A DNA stretch of 64,000 nucleotides. Source: an uncultured Prevotellaceae bacterium. Lineage in GTDB: Bacteria > Bacteroidota > Bacteroidia > Bacteroidales > Bacteroidaceae. Made by a program: the position numbers and the translations under genes. The notes under the pieces were generated by a model. It was not told the origin of the DNA. It saw only the letters and a list, made by a program, of their open reading frames with translations, and ran no database searches. Within the stretch, counting starts at the first letter, position 1. Each line of letters opens with the position of its first letter. The stretch spans positions 1-64,000 of the forward strand of contig ONGG01000012.1 in assembly GCA_900317305.1 (NCBI GenBank), given 5' to 3'. Positions 59,714-64,000 of this stretch are shown in pieces.

Positions 59714-60664
59714 TTATTTCCGCATCTTGTAGAACGACAGGCCAATGGCTGATATAGCGACTGTCGTCAGTAAGGTACTGCCCTTGATCAACTCTGCGAT
59801 ACCCATCAGCGTTGCGATACCCGCAACCGATACAGCGAGCGCAATGGCAATGACGGTCAGAATGACTAAAATCCTGTACGAAATGTTGATTTTCCCCCTT
59901 TGATGCAATATGCCTAATAGGAATATGGCAATTGCCATGATAAATGCCACACCATTGAGGCCTTTCAGCAGACCGAGCCAGCCAGTACCCGCACTGTTGA
60001 TCACGTTCATGGTCGTTCCAACCAGGAAGAGGCTGCCTGCAAGACCAAAGAGGGAATAGCCTATGATGGTGGTCCATTTTCCACCAAGCCTGCGAGGCTT
60101 GCCGGTTGCAGGGTCGATGGCCTGGCCGTTATACTTGAACTTGATCACCAACCAGCGTACAAGAACGGGTATCATAAGGGTCAGGGTCAAGATGATAAAT
60201 ATGAATACCTCACTTCTTGTTCTCCCGATGAACATCTGCAGGAAGAATGCTGTCAGGAAAATGAGTGTTGCGATGCTTCCCCATTTGATGTTCTTCGAGT
60301 ATTGCGACTCTCTTTCCACAAGGGTCTTCAGGTCATAAGAGCCGTAATCCTCCTTCTTTGTCTGCCTTAGGATGACGAACCTGAAAATCAGTGAAGCCAC
60401 CCAATACACACTCAGCAATATGATGCCAAATAGTGTCAGACGGCTATTTGCCCAGGCCCACCACGCCAATACGGGTACAGAGATGAGATTACCCCAAATA
60501 ATAGCCTCCTTGATATTCTTGCGCATATCGGCAAATTTGCGGTACATGGCCTCGCGAATCTGCTCATCCGACACAATCTCTTGGCCATCGAGCCTCTCGT
60601 CCATCAGGATGTATGTGGCTTTCAATTCCTCCAACTCATGGAGCTCTTTCATATTCTCTGACAT
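59714..60664 (-). CDS. multi-pass membrane protein, partner of the ECF sigma factor
   Basis: A 316-residue protein; the ATG at 60664 lies 13 bases behind the sigma-factor stop, and a longer frame from 60754 overlapping that gene is rejected. Residues 1-55 are charged and helical (MSENMKELHELEELKATYIL; EQIREAMYRKFADMRKNIKE). About eight transmembrane segments follow (SVPVLAWWAW; FGIILLSVYWVASLIF; and so on). The soluble N-terminal part next to a sigma gene suggests an anti-sigma or sensor role, but no ZAS zinc motif (HxxxCxxC) is present. Function is inferred from position only. Confidence 0.75.
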   Translation of the reverse strand: MSENMKELHELEELKATYILMDERLDGQEIVSDEQIREAMYRKFADMRKNIKEAIIWGNLISVPVLAWWAWANSRLTLFGIILLSVYWVASLIFRFVILRQTKKEDYGSYDLKTLVERESQYSKNIKWGSIATLIFLTAFFLQMFIGRTRSEVFIFIILTLTLMIPVLVRWLVIKFKYNGQAIDPATGKPRRLGGKWTTIIGYSLFGLAGSLFLVGTTMNVINSAGTGWLGLLKGLNGVAFIMAIAIFLLGILHQRGKINISYRILVILTVIAIALAVSVAGIATLMGIAELIKGSTLLTTVAISAIGLSFYKMRK

Positions 60665-60677
60665 AGCTTTGCGGTTT

Positions 60678-61160
60678 TTAATGGTTTGACATTGATTTGA
60701 GTTGTTCCTTGATGCGGAACAGCCGGCTTGTGACAGCCGAGGTGGAGATGCCAACTATGGCGGCAATCTCATCATAACTCATGCTCTCCAGCCAAAGAAG
60801 AATGATGGCGCGGTCGAACAGTTCAAGGCGGTTGATTCTGTCGTAGAGCATCTTGACCTGCCGCCCAACCTCATTGGATTCACTCAAAACATCCTTGTCG
60901 ATAAGCAGCGGAACGGTTGGTACATTCCGTTTCTTGCCTCGCTCCACTTTGCAGCAGGTGTTCAGGCTGACGCGCCATATCCACGTCTTGAGACTGCTGT
61001 CGCCGCGGAACTTGGCATAGCCTTTCCAGAGGTTGACCAACACTTCCTGGAAGAGGTCATCCACATAAGTGGGATTGTCTGAGAAAAAGTAACATACCGT
61101 ATAGATGGTCTTACGGTACTCTCTGACCAATTTGGTGAATTCTAATTCAATCTCATTCAT
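60678..61160 (-). CDS. ECF-type RNA polymerase sigma factor
   Basis: A 160-residue sigma-70 family protein of ECF type. Region 2 is YRKTIYTVCYFFSDNPTYVDDLFQEVLVNLW (about 14-44; key part DDLFQEVLVNLW). Region 4 holds SYDEIAAIVGISTSAVTSRL (about 128-147), the helix-turn-helix that reads the -35 element. It should switch on an envelope or stress set, held in check by the membrane protein cotranscribed behind it. Confidence 0.92.
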   Translation of the reverse strand: MNEIELEFTKLVREYRKTIYTVCYFFSDNPTYVDDLFQEVLVNLWKGYAKFRGDSSLKTWIWRVSLNTCCKVERGKKRNVPTVPLLIDKDVLSESNEVGRQVKMLYDRINRLELFDRAIILLWLESMSYDEIAAIVGISTSAVTSRLFRIKEQLKSMSNH

Positions 61161-61275
61161 CTTTTTTTGGAGTTAGTTCAAACAGTTAGTACCCCAAATC
61201 GAAAATTCCTTTCGAGAAAAATGATTTTTTTTCAGAAAAAATGTCACTCCATTAAAAATACTTCCATTTATGGCA

Positions 61276-61620
61276 CTAATCCGTCACTACCTCTTTGAAA
61301 TGCTCACCGCCCCACTCAACAAGTGCCATGATGGCAGGCATCAATGACTTGCCCGTTTCCGTCAGCGAGTATTCCACACGGGGTGGAACCTCAGGGAACA
61401 CCTCACGATGGACGAGATGGCTCTGCTCCAACCGTTTCAACGTCTGCGAGAGCATCTTTTGAGAACAGTCAGTCATCAGACGGCGAATCTCATTGAAACG
61501 CAATACACCCGTCTCGCTCCTGTGGAGCATGAAGAGCACCAACATCGACCACTTGTCACCGAAGCGACTCACCACTTGCCTGATGGGACAGGCCAAATAC
61601 TCAGCTTTGATATCTGCCAT
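61276..61620 (-). CDS. HxlR-family transcriptional regulator
   Basis: A 114-residue winged-helix protein; ATG at 61620 gives MADIKAEYLACPIRQVVSRF. The family pattern is CPIRQVVSRFGDKWSMLVL (with the conserved Cys11 that senses oxidants or electrophiles in several members), FNEIRRLM, SQKMLSQTLKRLE and YSLTETGKSLMP. It is divergent from the cupin-macrodomain-sirtuin operon and most likely controls it. A palindrome AGTTATCAAGTAACT lies at 61652-61666 just upstream of its -7 box. Confidence 0.92.
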   Translation of the reverse strand: MADIKAEYLACPIRQVVSRFGDKWSMLVLFMLHRSETGVLRFNEIRRLMTDCSQKMLSQTLKRLEQSHLVHREVFPEVPPRVEYSLTETGKSLMPAIMALVEWGGEHFKEVVTD

Positions 61621-61637
61621 AACCTTGAATTTTTCAA

Positions 61638-61666
61638 CAAAGGTAACCAATAGTTATCAAGTAACT
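61638..61666 (-). promoter_or_regulatory. HxlR gene -7 box with adjacent palindromic operator
   Basis: Minus-strand TACCTTTG (61638-61645) serves the HxlR gene. Next to it AGTTA-TCAAG-TAACT (61652-61666) is a perfect inverted repeat with a 5-base centre. GGTAACTA recurs at 61739-61746, about 45 bases before the cupin promoter. Both may be HxlR sites. Confidence 0.6.
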
Positions 61667-61789
61667 GTTTTGCACTTTGTTAATCTTCGTTAAAGTCGTT
61701 TCCTGACAAGTCCGATGCCTTCACAATTCCTACTTTTTGGTAACTATCCCACCAAAAAGTGCCTTCTTGCAAAGTTGGTTTTTCCATAT

Positions 61790-61797
61790 TACCTTTG
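61790..61797 (+). promoter_or_regulatory. -7 box of the cupin-macrodomain-sirtuin operon
   Basis: TACCTTTG, with a CTTG about 20 bases upstream, 41 bases before the cupin ATG. Confidence 0.75.
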
Positions 61798-61837
61798 CAT
61801 CGTAAAAACAAACAAATAACATTAAAACAATAGAATC

Positions 61838-62293
61838 ATGAGACAGATTGAGACAATTGCAACAGGCAAGAATTTTAGCGCAGTGAGCGTGGGGTTGATG
61901 AACGAGATTATCGAGCATGTGCTGCCGATGGGTCCCGAAGTGACCATCCAGGGCAAGGTGTTTGTTGGACAGGCCGTGGGTGCCACGGGCAGCGAACTGT
62001 CATTCCAGACATTGGTTCCCGGTCAGGACAGCGGTTTCCTGCACACGCATAAGACGCACGAGGAACTGTATATTATCCTTAAAGGTGAAGGCCAGTATCA
62101 AGTAGATGGTGAGATCTTCCCCGTAGGCGAGGGCACCATCATCCGCGTGGCTCCCAATGGCAAGCGTGCGTTGAAGAACACCGGCACTGAGAACATGACG
62201 ATGCTCTGCATCCAGTACAAGGCTAATGCCTTCACCGAGGCCGACAGCCCCATGACCGACGGTGTAATTCTTCAGGAAGAACTGAAATGGTAA
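61838..62293 (+). CDS. cupin-domain protein
   Basis: A 151-residue single-domain cupin. Motif 1 is HTHKTHEELYIILKGEGQY (about 69-87, metal ligands His69, His71, Glu76 or so) and motif 2 is PNGKRALKNTGTENMTMLCI with a changed second-motif His. Such small cupins beside HxlR regulators are usually oxidoreductase- or quercetinase-like stress proteins of unknown substrate. First gene of the operon; it overlaps the macrodomain start by 7 bases, so translation is coupled. Confidence 0.87.
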   Translation: MRQIETIATGKNFSAVSVGLMNEIIEHVLPMGPEVTIQGKVFVGQAVGATGSELSFQTLVPGQDSGFLHTHKTHEELYIILKGEGQYQVDGEIFPVGEGTIIRVAPNGKRALKNTGTENMTMLCIQYKANAFTEADSPMTDGVILQEELKW

Positions 62294-63033
62294 GGGACCG
62301 GCTGGAGAATCTCAAGGAAATCATTCAGTATCTGATGGCTGATTCACATATCAGTCATCAGATACCCCATACATTGGAAGAGCGGAAGACGATGATGCGG
62401 GCACTGATGAACGTTTGGATTCCCAAGCCTATCGATACGGCTTTTCTGACGGCACAAGATGCCGAGTTGCAGATGCAACGCGAGGAAAAAGGCGTGGCGA
62501 CTCCTACCGGCGATGGCTTGCAAATATGGCAAGGCGACATCACCCGCCTGAAAGTGGATGCCATCGTGAACGCCGCCAACGCACAGGCCTTGGGCTGTTG
62601 GTCGCCTCTGCACAACTGCATCGACAATTGCATCCACTCCGCTGCGGGCATCCAACTGCGCAAGGAGTGTGCCGACATCATGCAGGGGCGTCTTCTGGAT
62701 ACGGGCGATGCCATCATCACACAGGGCTATAACCTGCCCGCCAAGCACGTCATCCACACCGTCGGACCGATCATCGAGAGCGGATGGCCTACCGAACATC
62801 AAAAGCAACAGCTGGCCCAATGCTATCGCAGTTGCCTTGACCTGGCTGAGAAGCACCACCTTCAAAGCATAGCTTTCTGCTGCATCTCGACGGGTGTGTT
62901 CCATTTTCCTAATGAGCTTGCGGCAGAGATAGCCGTCAAAACCGTCAAGGAGTATCCTCTACAATCGCTCAAAACCATCGTATTCAATGTTTTCCTCGAC
63001 AAAGACCGTGACATCTACCAACGACTGGTCTGA
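62287..63033 (+). CDS. zinc-dependent macrodomain ADP-ribosyl hydrolase
   Basis: A 248-residue macrodomain protein of the class linked to SirTM sirtuins in Staphylococcus and Streptococcus. Residues 1-75 are a helical N-terminal region. The macrodomain (about 78-245) has WQGDITRLKVDAIVNAANAQ, then GCWSPLHNCIDNCIHSAAG, whose Cys-His-Cys set is the expected zinc site, and HTVGPI and CISTGVFHFP for ADP-ribose binding. It should remove ADP-ribose attached by the sirtuin next to it. It overlaps both neighbours (7 bases with the cupin gene, up to 47 with the sirtuin gene). Confidence 0.9.
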   Translation: MVRDRLENLKEIIQYLMADSHISHQIPHTLEERKTMMRALMNVWIPKPIDTAFLTAQDAELQMQREEKGVATPTGDGLQIWQGDITRLKVDAIVNAANAQALGCWSPLHNCIDNCIHSAAGIQLRKECADIMQGRLLDTGDAIITQGYNLPAKHVIHTVGPIIESGWPTEHQKQQLAQCYRSCLDLAEKHHLQSIAFCCISTGVFHFPNELAAEIAVKTVKEYPLQSLKTIVFNVFLDKDRDIYQRLV

Positions 63034-63856
63034 ACGCATCGCAAAGACCCGTCGACTGATTGCCGAAGCCGACCATGTTATCATCGGGGCGGGGGCAGGA
63101 CTCTCGGCTGCCGCAGGACTGGAATATTCAGGAGAGGTATTCGAACATGAGTTCCGTGAATGGATTCTCCGATACGGCATCACCGACCTCTACAGCTCAT
63201 CATTCTATCCCTTCGAAACGGAGGAGGAGCGCTGGGCATATTGGGCAAAACATATCTGGTTTGCCCGCTATCAGCCAGAGGCGAAGCCGTTCTACAAACA
63301 ACTATTGTCGCTCGTCGAGGACAAAGACTACTTCGTCATCACCACCAATGTGGACGGGCAGTTCGAAAAGGCGGGGTTCAACCCTCACCGCATCTTCGCC
63401 ACACAAGGCGACTATGCCTTTTTCCAACCCGCTGACGGCTCGCCCAAGGAACTGTATCCCAACAAGCAATGGGTGGAACAGGCTCTGCCGGCCATCCACG
63501 ACTGCCGCATACCCACACAGCTGATACCACGTACGCCCGATGGCAAGCCTGTAGCCATGAATCTCCGATGCGATGACACTTTCGTGGAGGACAAGCATTG
63601 GTATGAGCAGGCCGACCGCTACAGTCAGTTTATCGAAAAGTCCTATGACAAACGACTTCTGCTTCTGGAGTTCGGGGTGGGCTTCAACACGCCCATCATC
63701 ATCCGTTTCCCCTTCGAGCGCATGGCAGCACAGTTTCCCCAAACCTCACTGATACGCTTCAACCGCGATTATCCTCAACTGATGATGCCAGCCGCCACCA
63801 ACCACTTCACGGCGTTCACGGAAAGCCTGACGGCAATTCTCCACGACATCCTGTAA
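62987..63856 (+). CDS. class-M-like sirtuin (SirTM), probable protein ADP-ribosyltransferase
   Basis: A 289-residue NAD-dependent sirtuin-fold protein. The NAD motif is IIGAGAGLSAAAGLEYSGE (about 32-50), followed by TTNVDGQFEKAG. In place of the deacetylase His the sequence has Gln140 (FATQGDY), with Asn121 and Arg194 (NLRCDD); this Asn/Gln/Arg set is that of SirTM, which ADP-ribosylates rather than deacylates. The usual four zinc Cys are absent. The ATG at 62987 overlaps the macrodomain gene by 47 bases; a GTG at 63008 is an alternative start. No lipoyl carrier (GcvH-L) or ligase gene is adjacent. Confidence 0.87.
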   Translation: MFSSTKTVTSTNDWSERIAKTRRLIAEADHVIIGAGAGLSAAAGLEYSGEVFEHEFREWILRYGITDLYSSSFYPFETEEERWAYWAKHIWFARYQPEAKPFYKQLLSLVEDKDYFVITTNVDGQFEKAGFNPHRIFATQGDYAFFQPADGSPKELYPNKQWVEQALPAIHDCRIPTQLIPRTPDGKPVAMNLRCDDTFVEDKHWYEQADRYSQFIEKSYDKRLLLLEFGVGFNTPIIIRFPFERMAAQFPQTSLIRFNRDYPQLMMPAATNHFTAFTESLTAILHDIL

Positions 63857-63934
63857 ATAATTTACGCCTGCATTCCCTACATCAATTGTTCTCCTAGGTT
63901 TTTCCCGCCTTTCCGTTAATAAATCCGAATAAAT

Positions 63935-63965
63935 TTTGCTATGTTGCCGTTTTGCAGTATTTTTG
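63935..63965 (+). promoter_or_regulatory. promoter of a gene beyond the right edge
   Basis: TTTG (63935-63938), 19 bases, TATTTTTG (63958-63965): exact consensus. No start codon follows before the window ends, so its gene lies outside. Confidence 0.8.
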
Positions 63966-64000
63966 CATCTTAAACATTCAAAACGACAGCCCCATTGGGG

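Noticed and set aside
1-64000. tRNA, rRNA and known riboswitch genes.
   Set aside because: I looked through the intergenic stretches and saw no cloverleaf with CCA-type end or TPsiC arm sequence, and no cobalamin, TPP or SAM riboswitch core.

Overview
The window looks like chromosome of a Prevotellaceae-type Bacteroidales bacterium. The evidence is a SusC-type transporter, glycoside hydrolase clusters of Bacteroidetes type, a C10 (interpain/streptopain) peptidase, DUF4348 and SPOR lipoproteins, and promoters of the Bacteroidetes form TTTG-N19/20-TAnnTTTG. I found no tRNA, rRNA, CRISPR array, transposase or prophage.

Layout. 1-7.7 kb is a divergently transcribed polysaccharide utilisation locus. 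A GH127 beta-L-arabinofuranosidase and the start of a SusC transporter read left; a retaining-type GH97 and a second 807-residue GH127 read right. The 245 bases between them carry four copies of a TTGGAYGAT motif, two per promoter, placed symmetrically. 7.7-10.5 kb (-) holds a TonB-dependent receptor and a His/Cys-rich small membrane protein, probably for metal uptake, behind a tandem array of promoter-bearing hairpins. 11.0-13.9 kb holds a GH5 endoglucanase-like enzyme and an esterase, followed by a ketopantoate reductase gene. 15.0-22.3 kb (-) holds a Sel1-repeat protein, a CotH/lamin-tail surface protein and a GH51 arabinofuranosidase. 22.7-26.7 kb holds a lipoprotein and a PL26-like (YetA/RGLX) protein bracketed by a dispersed repeat. 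With GH127, GH97 and GH51, this suggests arabinose-decorated pectin or glycoprotein as a food source.

26.9-29.1 kb is a PaaI thioesterase, phenylacetate-CoA ligase and ACT protein unit. 29.3-32.7 kb is a C10 peptidase followed by an unannotated 59-residue peptide gene. 33.0-36.95 kb is a membrane-quality cluster (PH-domain protein, M48 protease, NfeD, SPFH) ending in an epimerase-like protein whose catalytic residues are substituted. 37-44 kb has an outer-membrane protein, an exported aldose epimerase with a C-terminal membrane anchor, secreted proteins of unknown function, a TPR protein and an EamA transporter. 43.9-58.8 kb is mostly housekeeping: pheS, murB, a metallo-hydrolase, a YtxH/holin-like stress operon, SPOR, yqgF, def, TPR, thrS, infC-rpmI-rplT and tex, then an SPOUT methyltransferase.

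59.7-63.9 kb holds an ECF sigma factor with a membrane partner, then an HxlR regulator divergent from a cupin, zinc macrodomain and class-M-like sirtuin operon, a probable reversible ADP-ribosylation module linked to redox or electrophile stress.

Between genes there are two candidate orphan small RNA units (47.9 kb and 32.8 kb, both minus strand), a dispersed family of hairpin elements that end in functional-looking promoters, and two genes whose ATG lies only about 5 bases behind the -7 box, implying leaderless mRNAs.
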